This document shows positions 15,649 to 24,941 of a DNA stretch of 64,000 nt, in pieces. Source of the DNA: Thalassobacter stenotrophicus. Its GTDB lineage: Bacteria > Pseudomonadota > Alphaproteobacteria > Rhodobacterales > Rhodobacteraceae. Numbering within the stretch: position 1 is the first letter of the stretch; the number at the start of each line of letters is the position of its first letter. The notes under the pieces are model-generated. The model saw only the letters and a program-made list of their open reading frames with translations. It did not search any database and was not told where the DNA came from. The translations under genes were made by a program, and so were the position numbers. The stretch covers positions 62,001-126,000 of the forward strand of contig NZ_CYRX01000008.1 of assembly GCF_001458315.1 (NCBI RefSeq), read 5' to 3'.

Positions 15649-18086
15649 CAGGCAAACCTCAGCCCAGTGTCGGCATAAACACCCCGGAAGGCCTCGCGGA
15701 TTTGATCGCGCAGTTGGCGGGTAATTTCTGCGGCAAGCTGCTGTGGATCTGCCGTCGCGCCCGTGATGGTGATCGGCACATTGACCGAAACCTCCACCGG
15801 CCCCGCACCGCCCATGCTTCCCGCTGGGTTCACATAGCCATTGCGGTTGGCGGTGATGAGTTCGGGGCCGCGTTCGCCCACGAGGTATGTGCCACCGCGC
15901 GAGATGGGCCCACCGGCGGCCCGGGTGCCATCAACGCCGGAGAATTCATCGACAGCCACGGCTGGCGCTTCGCCCCCGCCGCCAAGCCATGCCGGCATCG
16001 AGGGCCAGCGGATGATGTTCGTCAGATCAATATTGCCGATCGCCTCAACGATACGGGACGGAATACCCCGGATCCAGGCAATCAGCTCTTCGAACTTGGC
16101 GACCATCCCGTCCCAAAGCGCCTGGATCGCCTCAAGCCCCTTGTCGTAAAGCCCGGTCACAAGCCCTGCAAAACCATCGATGAGCCGGCCGGTCAGATTG
16201 GCCGCGTTTTGCGCAATCCGGGCTTGCTCTTCTTCCGACAAGACCTCCTGCTCAAAAATCCCTGATCTGAAGAAGCCGGTGATGGCATCCACCGCCGCCC
16301 CGAGGGCTGATCCCAACCCCGAGAAGGCGCCAGAAATCGCATCGGTGATCGGCGTCAGAAAGCTGAGTTTTTCGCCAAGCCAGTCGAGCGGGCCCTGCAG
16401 GCGCTCGGAGATCGCCTGTCCCACACCCGACAATGTCGCCGTGATCCGGTCCCAATAGCGGTAGATCGTGAAGCCTGCCGCTGCGACGGCTGCTGCCACT
16501 GCAGCAAAGGTCGCCCAAACCGGCGCCGAAATCGTCGTCACGGCCGCCCCGATGGCGGCGATGCCAGAGGACAGCGCCCCGACACCGGGAACCGCCAGGA
16601 CAATTCCGGTTAGACCAGCACGTAACCGTCCGAGCGTCCCCAGGGGCTGTCCACCCATAGATGCCAAAGCCGATTGTAGCCCGATCATTTCTGTCGCGGC
16701 CGTCCGCGCGCCAATGGCTGCGCGTCCTATCGTATTGTAGCCCGCCGCAATCATCGACAGCACACCGCCGCGACCCAAGAGGCCTGCGAACTGCAGCGCC
16801 GACATCGCGCCTTTGAAGGCGATCACCGCTGCGGTGGCCCCCACCACGGCGAGCGTCACTTCCGGATAGGCGGCCGCCAGTTCAGAAATCCGCATAATGA
16901 GCGGCGTGATCGCCTCCGCCAGAGACGTGATCGCGGGCATCAGGGCATTGCCAATAGTGACCTGCAGTTCGGTCAGCACGTTCTGGAAGCGCTGCATATT
17001 GGCCTGGAACGTATTATTCCGCGCTTCGAACTCGGCAAAGGCGGATCCAGCGTAATTGGCGCGGTCCCCCACCATGCCAAGCGTGTCTTCCACCAGGCCG
17101 AGGTTGGTCAGCAGCGGTCCAAGGGCGCGCGCCTCATTGCCAAAAAGCTGGCTTGAGATCGCCGCCTGCTGCTCACGCGGGATCTGACTGATGCGGCGCA
17201 ACACATCGAGCGTCGTCCCAACCGCGTCTTCCTGCATCCGCCGCGCGACGGCCTCTGCATCAAGCCCCAGCTCTTGGAATGCTTCCCTCTGTGCCCGCGT
17301 CGCTGCCGACCCGCGTGTCAAGGCCGCCCCCATATTTCGGAAACTCGTCGCAGCCACCTCGCTTTGCGCGCCTGCGGCCAGCATCGCTGAGGCAAAGGCC
17401 GAGGTCTCTTCGGCCGAAAACCCGAAGAGCGTCGCCTGCGCCCCAACGCGGCGCACGACATCGAGAATGTCGGCGGCACTCGAGGCTTGGCTGTTCGAGA
17501 GATGGTTCATGGCATCTGCCAGAGAAACCGTCTCGTCGATCGTGAGCCCCAGGGCCGTCATCAGGTTCGCCATGGAGGCGCCCGCCTGATCGGCGCTAAT
17601 GTCGAACGCCACCCCAATCCGCGCGGCGGCATCGATGAAGCGAATGAGGTCTTGGCCAGCAATGCCGGCTTGCCCTGCAGCGGCGGCAATTTCCGCGAGG
17701 CCCGTTACGGCGATGGGAATGTCACGCGAGAGGGCAAAGAGATCCTGTTGGAACTGGCTGAACCCTTCCGGCGTCGGGAAATCCACCACCTTCCGCACAT
17801 CGGCCATAGCGCTTTCAAATTCGGACGCCGCGGCAATCGGACCACCGATGGCCTCGCGCAGCGCATAAAAGCTGGCGGCCGCATCAACCAGTCCACCCCG
17901 TGCAGTAGCTAGCGCGCGGTTGTTGCGCGTGATCGCCGCGTTCAGCCGGTCGCCAAAGGTCATCGGCAGGCCGTTGTTTTCCCGGATACGAGTGGAAATC
18001 CCGGCGAGCGCACTGGCGGCCTGCCGCGCAGGGCTTGTGACGCGATCGAGAAGCTCGATCACCAGTTGGGAGGTCAGCGTTGCCAT
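15648..18086 (-). CDS. Tail tape measure protein (P2 gpT-like)
   Basis: 812 residues. Sets tail length and is ejected with DNA. N-terminal TMP core about 60-360 (ASEFESAMADVRKVV, then LAEIAAAAGQAGIAG and FRNMGAALTRGSAAT), a hydrophobic zone about 395-560 with several possible membrane segments, and a C-terminal block with RAAGGPISRGGTYLVGERG. Starts 10 bases after the E' stop. Longest tail gene here; at about 1.5 angstrom per residue it implies a tail near 120 nm. Confidence 0.92.
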   Translation of the reverse strand: MATLTSQLVIELLDRVTSPARQAASALAGISTRIRENNGLPMTFGDRLNAAITRNNRALATARGGLVDAAASFYALREAIGGPIAAASEFESAMADVRKVVDFPTPEGFSQFQQDLFALSRDIPIAVTGLAEIAAAAGQAGIAGQDLIRFIDAAARIGVAFDISADQAGASMANLMTALGLTIDETVSLADAMNHLSNSQASSAADILDVVRRVGAQATLFGFSAEETSAFASAMLAAGAQSEVAATSFRNMGAALTRGSAATRAQREAFQELGLDAEAVARRMQEDAVGTTLDVLRRISQIPREQQAAISSQLFGNEARALGPLLTNLGLVEDTLGMVGDRANYAGSAFAEFEARNNTFQANMQRFQNVLTELQVTIGNALMPAITSLAEAITPLIMRISELAAAYPEVTLAVVGATAAVIAFKGAMSALQFAGLLGRGGVLSMIAAGYNTIGRAAIGARTAATEMIGLQSALASMGGQPLGTLGRLRAGLTGIVLAVPGVGALSSGIAAIGAAVTTISAPVWATFAAVAAAVAAAGFTIYRYWDRITATLSGVGQAISERLQGPLDWLGEKLSFLTPITDAISGAFSGLGSALGAAVDAITGFFRSGIFEQEVLSEEEQARIAQNAANLTGRLIDGFAGLVTGLYDKGLEAIQALWDGMVAKFEELIAWIRGIPSRIVEAIGNIDLTNIIRWPSMPAWLGGGGEAPAVAVDEFSGVDGTRAAGGPISRGGTYLVGERGPELITANRNGYVNPAGSMGGAGPVEVSVNVPITITGATADPQQLAAEITRQLRDQIREAFRGVYADTGLRFA

Positions 18087-18096
18087 GGGGTCAGGT

Positions 18097-18512
18097 TCAC
18101 TTCAGTATTGCGGCGCGCGCCAGGCGACGGGCCTCGGCATGCCAAAGCACCAGCTCAGGCCAGTCCATATCCATCAGATCGGTCAGCGGCGTGTTCAGCC
18201 AGTGTGCGGTTTCGGCTGTGACGGTGCGCCAGTCGCGGATGCCGTGCCCTTTGGGAAAAAACCGGCGATCACCTCGGAGATCGCAGTAAAATCATCCGTG
18301 TCCATGTCTTCGATAGCCTCGCGCGGCAGATCAGTCAGAACGGCAGCCATGATGATGCCCTGTTCCAGCTGATCCTCGATCCCGGCCAACGCATCCTGCA
18401 GTGTCTTGAGGTCCTTCACTTTCGGCTTCTTGACGCTGACCTCCGTCAGAGTCTGATCCCCCATGGTAATCGGTGCCGAAAGCGGCAGTCGTTTATTGCG
18501 ATGCTGTACCAT
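18097..18512 (-). CDS. gpE-E' tail assembly fusion made by -1 frameshift
   Basis: Reading the gpE frame to the slippery heptamer T TTT TTC (18255-18261) and shifting -1 gives 52 further residues starting PKGHGIRDWRTVTAETAHW and ending ARRLARAAILK, with stop at 18097-18099. The extension contains DMDWPELVLWHAEARR, which matches the gpE'/GpE-type C-terminal part of P2-like phages. The tape-measure gene starts immediately after. The product (138 residues) would be the minor tail-assembly chaperone that binds the tape measure. Confidence 0.8.
18195..18512 (-). CDS. Tail assembly chaperone gpE (unshifted product)
   Basis: 105 residues. P2 gpE/phage tail assembly family: LTEVSVKKPKVKDLKTLQDA and TDDFTAISEVIAGFFPKG. 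Start at 18512 (MVQHRNKRLPL) is preferred to 18524. Located between tube FII and tape measure, the invariant position of tail chaperones. The unshifted tail is a short Ser/Pro-rich run ending at 18195. Confidence 0.85.
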   Translation of the reverse strand: MVQHRNKRLPLSAPITMGDQTLTEVSVKKPKVKDLKTLQDALAGIEDQLEQGIIMAAVLTDLPREAIEDMDTDDFTAISEVIAGFFPKGTASATGAPSQPKPHTG

Positions 18513-18520
18513 AAGCCCCC

Positions 18521-19057
18521 TCAAAATCCGTTGGGAATGCGCAGGATGTTGCGTTCATCAGCATTCTGGGAGGTTCCATCCACGCGCCAATCTGCGGTGA
18601 AAAAGTCCCAGTAGAGTTTTTCGACCCCGCCAAAATGCAGCTCGTAATGCAGGATTTCCGAGATTGCATAGTCAAAGCCCTGCATTTCGCCGCGCTGGAA
18701 GGCTTCTGGATTGGCCGCCCCAAGCCGGCCTTCAAGCACCGCTTTTGCCTCAATGGCCTCGCCCGTCCGTTTCGAGCGGATCGATCCATAGGCGGTGAAT
18801 TTCTTGCGCGAGGCCGCCCCCAGCCCAAACTGGGTCAGCAGGTCCGGATCCCAGCCCGCCAGTTTGAAACTCGCCTCAAGTTTCTGGATGCCGACGGCCA
18901 CCTCGATCTGCACGCGGGATCCGCCTGGGTGATAATCCTGAAAGCTTTCCTGGAGGTTGGGCAGCTGCAATTCGGTCAGCGTCAGGTGCTTTGAAGCCGT
19001 TGGGTCTTCGTCGCCGCAAAAAAGGTTTGCGGCTTCCATGATGTAGATATTGCTCAT
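18521..19057 (-). CDS. Major tail tube protein (P2 FII-like)
   Basis: 178 residues. FII proteins polymerise into the inner tube of contractile tails. Seen: NLFCGDEDPTASKHLTLTEL, LAGWDPDLLTQFGLG, and the C-terminal ISEILHYELHFGG typical of the family. Directly downstream of the sheath gene (12-base gap). Confidence 0.92.
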   Translation of the reverse strand: MSNIYIMEAANLFCGDEDPTASKHLTLTELQLPNLQESFQDYHPGGSRVQIEVAVGIQKLEASFKLAGWDPDLLTQFGLGAASRKKFTAYGSIRSKRTGEAIEAKAVLEGRLGAANPEAFQRGEMQGFDYAISEILHYELHFGGVEKLYWDFFTADWRVDGTSQNADERNILRIPNGF

Positions 19058-19068
19058 GTTGTGTTCCC

Positions 19069-20316
19069 TCAGCCGGTGATGGTGCCGACCTGTGCCAGCA
19101 GGTCATCCAGCAGCGCATCGAGCGCCGGGCGATAGCGGGCAGATTGAATGCCGAGGTAACGCAGCACCGGCGCCTCTTCGGCGGCGAAGCTCACGGTGAA
19201 GCGGCCTTGGCGCAGTTCCTCGGGCGTGTTCTGATCGCGGGTAAACTTCAGCTCGAAGCCCAGGATGTCACCATCGGCCTTGAGGTTCCTCAGCCCCGTT
19301 TCCATAGTATTGAGGATCGCCTGGATGGTTTGGCCGGTGACGTTGAAGCGGCCGAGATAAAACCGCAGGGTCCGGAGCAGCATCAGGTGGATAAAGTCCC
19401 GCCCGCGGGTGACGTTATAAAACCGCCAGAGATCATCTTCCCCTGCATTATCGGTGCCAACAAAGATGAACCCTCCCTGACCGATGGCGCTTTCGACCCC
19501 CATCTCGCCCCTCAGGATCACGCCAATATTGGCCGAGAGCAGGCGCTGGCCCTCGGTGGCTCCATCCGTCAGCGAAAAGTTGATGGGCCGAGAGGGGCCG
19601 ACAATGCCCTGCACCGGCTGGTTTGCCCAGGAGTGGAAGGGGCGACCTTGTTTTTCGTGGTCACGACGCACGCCGATGCCGATGATGGCGGGTGATGCGG
19701 GTTGGACCACACTCACGCCATTGTCGTAGATCTTAACTGCCGGATCGATGGGGATGAGCCGGGATGAGGAAATCGTCTCACGCCAGTCGATGGCGTCTTG
19801 CTCTGTCGTGGCCGGGCCGTCGACCACAGCATGGGCCAAGAGCTTTTCGCAGATGGGCGGCAGCGCGGCGCAGACTGGGTTCGCCTCAGCCCCCGTGCGC
19901 TGGCTGGTGAATCCGGGCGCGCAAAGGAGCCGCGGGATCATGCCAATCTCGGGGCCTGCGCGTAGGAAGGCCGAGAGCCCTGTCAGGGCGCCGTCTCCTA
20001 CGACATTGGCAATTGTCGCCGCGGCATCGATACCTTCTTCGACACGGATAAGGACCACCTTGGCGGCGACCTGGAATTCGCCGAGCTGCGCGTTCAAGAT
20101 CACCAGCGCGTCTTTGAGCGTGCCGGCGTCCCCGAGCGCGGTCAGCTTGGCCGCATCATCCGAATAGTGAAACACGGGCGTGTCAGCGGGAAAGACAGAT
20201 GCATCCGCATCCGGTGCGGTGCCGATGATGCCGACCACCGACATATCGCTCCAGACCGGTGGGCGCGGCTCATTGTCGATCCGCGTGATCGAAACCCCGA
20301 AAGTCGGGTCGGACAT
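19069..20316 (-). CDS. Tail sheath protein (P2 FI-like)
   Basis: 415 residues, normal sheath length. Forms the contractile outer sheath. Family features: N-terminal FGVSITRIDNEPRPP, SVVGIIGTAPDAD, and a conserved C-terminal half with DDLWRFYNVTRGRDFIHLML and GRFNVTGQT. Strong AAGGAGGG eight bases before the ATG suits high expression. This gene decides that the phage is a myovirus. Confidence 0.95.
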   Translation of the reverse strand: MSDPTFGVSITRIDNEPRPPVWSDMSVVGIIGTAPDADASVFPADTPVFHYSDDAAKLTALGDAGTLKDALVILNAQLGEFQVAAKVVLIRVEEGIDAAATIANVVGDGALTGLSAFLRAGPEIGMIPRLLCAPGFTSQRTGAEANPVCAALPPICEKLLAHAVVDGPATTEQDAIDWRETISSSRLIPIDPAVKIYDNGVSVVQPASPAIIGIGVRRDHEKQGRPFHSWANQPVQGIVGPSRPINFSLTDGATEGQRLLSANIGVILRGEMGVESAIGQGGFIFVGTDNAGEDDLWRFYNVTRGRDFIHLMLLRTLRFYLGRFNVTGQTIQAILNTMETGLRNLKADGDILGFELKFTRDQNTPEELRQGRFTVSFAAEEAPVLRYLGIQSARYRPALDALLDDLLAQVGTITG

Positions 20317-20356
20317 GATTGTCCCTCCTTGAAAATGTCAGGGTAAAAGGCGCGAG

Positions 20357-21163
20357 TCAGTAGGACCCGCCATCTACCGTTGCGATCTGGGCCTGCAATC
20401 CGTCGAGCGTGCTTTGCAGGTTTGAAACCTGGGCAATCGTGTGCCCGTGGCTGCTGGCCGCCTTGCTGGCAAGCTGGGCCGTGAGCGTTGGAATATCGCC
20501 GATCCCGAGCGCCACGGTGCCGGTTTGACCATTCACCGAGGACACCGGACCATTGGCGAGCACATTTTCCGCGACCGCTGCGGCGTCGGCGGCATCTTGG
20601 GCGGCCTGCTGGGCCAAAAGCAGGGTGTTCGCCACATTGGCGGCGGCCTCGATCAGGGCCGTGGCAAGGCCAGCACTTGCCGAAATCACCCAGTCATCAT
20701 GCTGAGCTGCGCCGATGTCGCCGTGAATGGCGACAACCTCGCCTGCGAGCCCACCGTTTTCGCGCGCGTAAGCGGCCACCCGAAACACTGCCCAGTCGTT
20801 CAAGCTGTCCATGCCACCGCGAGAGATGACGACGTAGGGCGTGGGTGCAAAAAGCGCGCGCGCTGGCGTGTCATCGATCTCAAAGGTGGTCTCGAGCCCA
20901 ACTGAGAGCGTCCGCGGCGTTGCCGATGTCGCCACGAGAAACCCGTTTTCTGCGGCGGCAGATGCTGTCGCCAGCGCAGGCCCCAGGACCTCATTCACCC
21001 GGGTCAGGCCAAGCGTGACCAGATTGTCGGTTGCCGTCCCGATCTGGGCGAGCTGGGTGTTCAGTTCCACGAGGCTTTCGGCGATCAGGCGATAGCGGCG
21101 GTTGAAGAAGTCCCGATCGAGATCCTGATTGTCGCGAACGCGTAGGTCTTCAAACCTCAGCAT
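20357..21163 (-). CDS. Tail-fibre-like protein
   Basis: 268 residues. N-terminal helical part, an Ala-rich stretch (about 155-200), then VSSVNGQTGTVALGIGDIP and SSHGHTIAQVSNLQ, repeats common in phage fibre C-termini. Sits between DUF4815 and sheath, in the place of P2 fibre genes H and G. Possible short side fibre. Confidence 0.75.
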   Translation of the reverse strand: MLRFEDLRVRDNQDLDRDFFNRRYRLIAESLVELNTQLAQIGTATDNLVTLGLTRVNEVLGPALATASAAAENGFLVATSATPRTLSVGLETTFEIDDTPARALFAPTPYVVISRGGMDSLNDWAVFRVAAYARENGGLAGEVVAIHGDIGAAQHDDWVISASAGLATALIEAAANVANTLLLAQQAAQDAADAAAVAENVLANGPVSSVNGQTGTVALGIGDIPTLTAQLASKAASSHGHTIAQVSNLQSTLDGLQAQIATVDGGSY

Positions 21164-21167
21164 GGCA

Positions 21168-21338
21168 TCAGCCTTTCTTCAGCGGCTCAGATGTGGCGAT
21201 GGCCTCGGGATGATCTGCCGATAAACTGTCGAAAATCGCAGCCGTCACAGTATAGCGCGCACCCGGCCGAAACCGGGCGCCGGCAAATTCAAGGGGACGG
21301 TTCACCGTCACCCGGTAATGGGTCGGTTTGGAAGCCAT
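21168..21338 (-). CDS. Small phage tail-region protein
   Basis: 56 residues, start MASKPTHYRVTVNRPLE, ends EPLKKG. Contains FAGARFRPGARYTV, a short beta segment seen in small phage proteins beside fibre genes. AGGA lies about 11 bases before the ATG, and its TGA is four bases before the next gene. Very short but the frame, spacing and composition match its neighbours. Confidence 0.65.
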   Translation of the reverse strand: MASKPTHYRVTVNRPLEFAGARFRPGARYTVTAAIFDSLSADHPEAIATSEPLKKG

Positions 21339-21360
21339 GGGAGATGTTTCCTTGATGGGA

Positions 21361-23667
21361 TCAGCTTTGCGCGTATTCGATCAACTCGCTGACGAGAAAC
21401 GGCAGTGCCGCGCTGACGGTCGAGCCCACGATCTTGACCGCATAGGTGCTGACCGAGGTCACATTGAAGATCGAGGTCCGCCGCACCGTGCCATCGGCCA
21501 GCACGACATCCTCGACCACATCGGCCGCCTCAGTGCCGGTGAGACCCGCCCCCGTCAGCAAGGTGATGGTGCAATCGTGGTTTGCCTCTTCGAAATGCTG
21601 CAGGTCGGTCACCACCTTGACGCTAGTTGTGGGCGAGCCAAGCGTGCGCGCCTCCGAGACCCAGGTGAAGGCCGTCTTGGGGCGCGTGGCCACGGCTTGC
21701 GAGCCGGTCAATCCAAAACCAGGCATCAGATCCGTGGTGCCCGTGAGCGTCACACGCAGCGGCAGAATCGCGGGCAGCCCCGAAAGATCAGGGCCACTGG
21801 TATCACCATCGAGTGCCACCCAGGCCCCGTTCACTTGCACTTCGATGTCTGTGCGACAGGCCGGCGGCGTCACGCCCGGGTGCAGCACATCGAGATCGAG
21901 AATGCCGCCCGCCAGCTGCAGGGCTTTGAGTTCGACCGAGAGCCGTGTGCGCTCGAAGCGGGCAAAGTACAGCCGCATCTTCATGTCATCGACGAGATTG
22001 CCCGCGAAGAAGGCGCCATCGGTCGAGACAAAGAAGGTGCCTTGCACCACCCCATTGTCGATATTGGTCATGGCCACATAATGATCGCCCGTGGTCACCA
22101 GCACGATCGCATAGCGCCGTCCCGCTGTCAGGAAGGTTGGCGTGATCGGCAACTTAGTTTCCACAAGCGACGGCAGGCCCACTTCCGTAGAAATCGCCCC
22201 CACCTGAATGTCGAGAACCGGCAGGGTCGTGCGCGAGATGACCCGGGACAAATCCGGCATGCCAAAGGCGGTCTCGGTCACAAGAACTGTCACATCACCT
22301 GCCGCGGCCTTGCGCGAGAAATAAAGCCCCACCTGGCTCAGCCAGCCGTCTTGCGAGTTCAGGAAGGTCTGCGCCACTTGCTGGCCATTGATTGTGGCCG
22401 TGGTGGTGACCCGGTCCCAGTATTGCTCCTCGTAAGTGTCTATCCAGAAGCGGCGCACCCGGATCCAATGCACATTACCATTGGGCACCCGCGCGCCATT
22501 GGGCATGCGGTCCGGCAAGCCGTTCGTGACCTCCCAGGTCTCACCATCCCGGCGGAAGACATTGCCCGCGAGATCATAGGTGCCCTGGCGCCACCAGCGG
22601 CTGTTGGTGCAAACCACCATAGAATTGCCGTAGCGCCGCCGGGTCCGGGCGCGCGTCAGTTGACGGATTTCCGTGGTCTCGAAGGTGTATTGGGCCAGCC
22701 GCGTTTCAGACGCGTAGCCCGTCAGATCAAGCCGGACGCCATGAGCATATTTGGGCAGCACAAAGCCGCTACTATTGGCGATATAGACATTGTTGGGGTT
22801 CAGAAGTGCCAATTCCGAGGTTTCCGCTCCAGCCCGCGGGAAGCGAATGCCTTCCTCGACCACCGCATCGAAACTGAGGTGATCGATGTTCGAGCCTTCC
22901 GCTGTCAAGAAGTGGTTCGTGCCATAGTAGATATAGGCGCCCGGCGCATAGACTTCGGTGCGCAGCTCATCGAGCTGTTCGGTCAGTTCGACGATTTCGG
23001 CTTTGGTGGCATAGCCTGCCAAGCGATCAGCCAGCGCGGACAGGTCCGTGCGCAGCGTATCCACCTGACCGCTGATTTGGCCACGCCAGTTTTCCAGGGC
23101 GATCGTGCGGTTCGCGATATTGCGCAGGTTCGGCAGTTGCGTTGCCTGCCATTGTTCGATCGCGACCACGCCGGAGGTGTCCAACAGCACATAGGCGATA
23201 ACCGTCACATTGGCATCTGTTGCCGGATAGCTCGGGTCTGGCCCTTCGGTGCCTGCCACAGTGGATATTTCCGCGCGGCGCAGGCTTTCCATCGCCACGG
23301 ACTGCGGCTCTGTGGTGCCCGTTTGTGCATCGATCAGGAAATCCCGCGGCTGGATGTCGGTCTCGACCTCTTGGCCGAAGCTGACGATCGCCACGCGTTT
23401 GCGCGTTACCAGTGGCAGCACGTTGAAGAGATCAACGATGATGTCCTCGCCGCGTGCATAGACCGCGCCACCGGCGTAAAGCCGGCCTGCGGAGAGCGTG
23501 AGTTCCGTGGCCGCCGTCTTCGTGGCAGAAAACCCCGAATAGGCTTTGCCAGCTTCAAGTGCGTCGCGCACGATGTGATCCATCGAGGCGCGGCCAAAAT
23601 CTTGCATGTTGTTGAGATCGGCGGATTGCAGCTCCTGCCGATCGCGGTAGATGACGGTGCGTTCCAT
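21361..23667 (-). CDS. DUF4815-type phage baseplate/tail protein
   Basis: 768 residues. N-terminus MERTVIYRDRQELQSADLNN then DFGRASMDHIVRDAL is typical of DUF4815 proteins of P2-like and Mu-like prophages. Residues 185-240 are a coiled coil (LENWRGQISGQVDTLRTDLS and on); the rest is beta-rich with FYVSTDGAFFAG-like repeats of a structural protein. Placed after gpI, where P2 has its fibre H, so a fibre-attachment or baseplate role is likely. Confidence 0.82.
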   Translation of the reverse strand: MERTVIYRDRQELQSADLNNMQDFGRASMDHIVRDALEAGKAYSGFSATKTAATELTLSAGRLYAGGAVYARGEDIIVDLFNVLPLVTRKRVAIVSFGQEVETDIQPRDFLIDAQTGTTEPQSVAMESLRRAEISTVAGTEGPDPSYPATDANVTVIAYVLLDTSGVVAIEQWQATQLPNLRNIANRTIALENWRGQISGQVDTLRTDLSALADRLAGYATKAEIVELTEQLDELRTEVYAPGAYIYYGTNHFLTAEGSNIDHLSFDAVVEEGIRFPRAGAETSELALLNPNNVYIANSSGFVLPKYAHGVRLDLTGYASETRLAQYTFETTEIRQLTRARTRRRYGNSMVVCTNSRWWRQGTYDLAGNVFRRDGETWEVTNGLPDRMPNGARVPNGNVHWIRVRRFWIDTYEEQYWDRVTTTATINGQQVAQTFLNSQDGWLSQVGLYFSRKAAAGDVTVLVTETAFGMPDLSRVISRTTLPVLDIQVGAISTEVGLPSLVETKLPITPTFLTAGRRYAIVLVTTGDHYVAMTNIDNGVVQGTFFVSTDGAFFAGNLVDDMKMRLYFARFERTRLSVELKALQLAGGILDLDVLHPGVTPPACRTDIEVQVNGAWVALDGDTSGPDLSGLPAILPLRVTLTGTTDLMPGFGLTGSQAVATRPKTAFTWVSEARTLGSPTTSVKVVTDLQHFEEANHDCTITLLTGAGLTGTEAADVVEDVVLADGTVRRTSIFNVTSVSTYAVKIVGSTVSAALPFLVSELIEYAQS

Positions 23668-23670
23668 GCC

Positions 23671-24930
23671 TCAAACCTCTGTTAATGCGCCGAGCGTGAT
23701 ATCCCCCACAGCGCGGCGGTCGCCCGGTCGCGGCACGCGCCAGGTCTTTGTGTTGATCAGGACCTTGTCCCGGAGCGATTTGGCAACCATGACCGCCGAG
23801 CGGGCATCGGCGACAGGCTTAGTGCTGGCGGCCACGACATAGCCATTGACGAACCGGCCCGCCGTCCGCGGATGACGCCTCCCCGTAATGCGGGTCAGCA
23901 CCTCGGCCGTATAGGGCGGCATTCCAAGACGGGTGTAGCCCAGATGGGTGGACCTCTTGCGCTCATCGAGCACGCGGTCCGGGTCGTGGATGTGCCAGCG
24001 ATCGTAGAGATGCCGCCAGGCGATTGTTTGCGGCAGGCAGGCGCCAGAGACGCGCTGCCCCGGGCCGCCCGGAAACAGGGACGTCGCTTGTGCCGCATGC
24101 GTCTCGGCGACCTGCTGCGGGCGCACGTCGATCAGATCGCCCTTGGGCAGGACTGTTGTGTATTGTTCCCGGCCAAGCCGATAGCTGTAGGTCTCGCTGC
24201 GCGGGATGCGCAGAATCCGCTGGCGCAAGCCAATGTCGTCGATCAGGAAGGCCTGTGCTTTCGGCCGATCGCCGAGATGAATGGCTGCCGTGGGCTTAGG
24301 CGCCAGAACCACTTCGTCATAAGAAATCGCGTTGGCCTCTCCAACGCGTTCTGGGGTCACTGTGCGAACCGTCAGATCAGTCTCCACGCCCCGGTCACAG
24401 AGCTTGGCCGTGCGAATATATTTGGTCTCGGCAATTGAGACAGGGTTATTTGGCCCCGCGAACGCCGTGCCAGGCCCCTCCGGCGCTGACAAAAACCGGG
24501 TGTTCCGACCGGAAACACCCCGCGCGACGAAGGGATAGACCCGAAGCTGGGCAAAGCGGTCGAGATAAGCGCTGCGTTCCGTCTCGCTCAGCGCCTTTGA
24601 CAAATAGGTCTTGGCCGGTGGCACGATGAAGCGCCGCGCTTCGGCCCCCATGACGGTGAGTGCCTCGGCTATGGCGGTTTGTGTGCCCTTGATCGCGTGA
24701 AACGGCAGTGACCGCGCGGTGCGTGCGCGTTTTTTCTCATCTGGCCAATCTTTGTCCCAGAGATCGACCGACAGGCCCCAAGCGAGCCAGGGCAGATGCG
24801 GTGCCGGGACAGCATGGGGCTGGACGAGTTCACGCAGGCCGATCGGCAGGTCAGCGATGTGCGCGCCTGTGAGATCGGCCGCCTCCTCGAAGGCCGTTCG
24901 GTTGTCGGGCAGCAGGGTTTCTTGGGCCAT
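23671..24930 (-). CDS. Tail protein I (P2 gpI-like)
   Basis: 419 residues; the first 110 form the gpI domain (LLPDNRTAFEEAADLTGA, PHLPWLAWGLSVDLWDKDW, FHAIKGTQTAIAEAL). gpI belongs to the baseplate wedge. The long C-terminal extension (about 130-419) is beta-rich and unlike P2 gpI (176 residues). Start 24930 is chosen because AGGAG precedes it and the upstream extension is antisense-like. Confidence 0.88.
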   Translation of the reverse strand: MAQETLLPDNRTAFEEAADLTGAHIADLPIGLRELVQPHAVPAPHLPWLAWGLSVDLWDKDWPDEKKRARTARSLPFHAIKGTQTAIAEALTVMGAEARRFIVPPAKTYLSKALSETERSAYLDRFAQLRVYPFVARGVSGRNTRFLSAPEGPGTAFAGPNNPVSIAETKYIRTAKLCDRGVETDLTVRTVTPERVGEANAISYDEVVLAPKPTAAIHLGDRPKAQAFLIDDIGLRQRILRIPRSETYSYRLGREQYTTVLPKGDLIDVRPQQVAETHAAQATSLFPGGPGQRVSGACLPQTIAWRHLYDRWHIHDPDRVLDERKRSTHLGYTRLGMPPYTAEVLTRITGRRHPRTAGRFVNGYVVAASTKPVADARSAVMVAKSLRDKVLINTKTWRVPRPGDRRAVGDITLGALTEV

Positions 24931-24941
24931 CCGCGGCGCTC

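Noticed and set aside
21328-23685. 785-codon plus-strand open frame
   Set aside because: Exact antisense of the DUF4815 gene; His/Arg-rich composition, no start signal, no family. The minus-strand gene fits the phage order.
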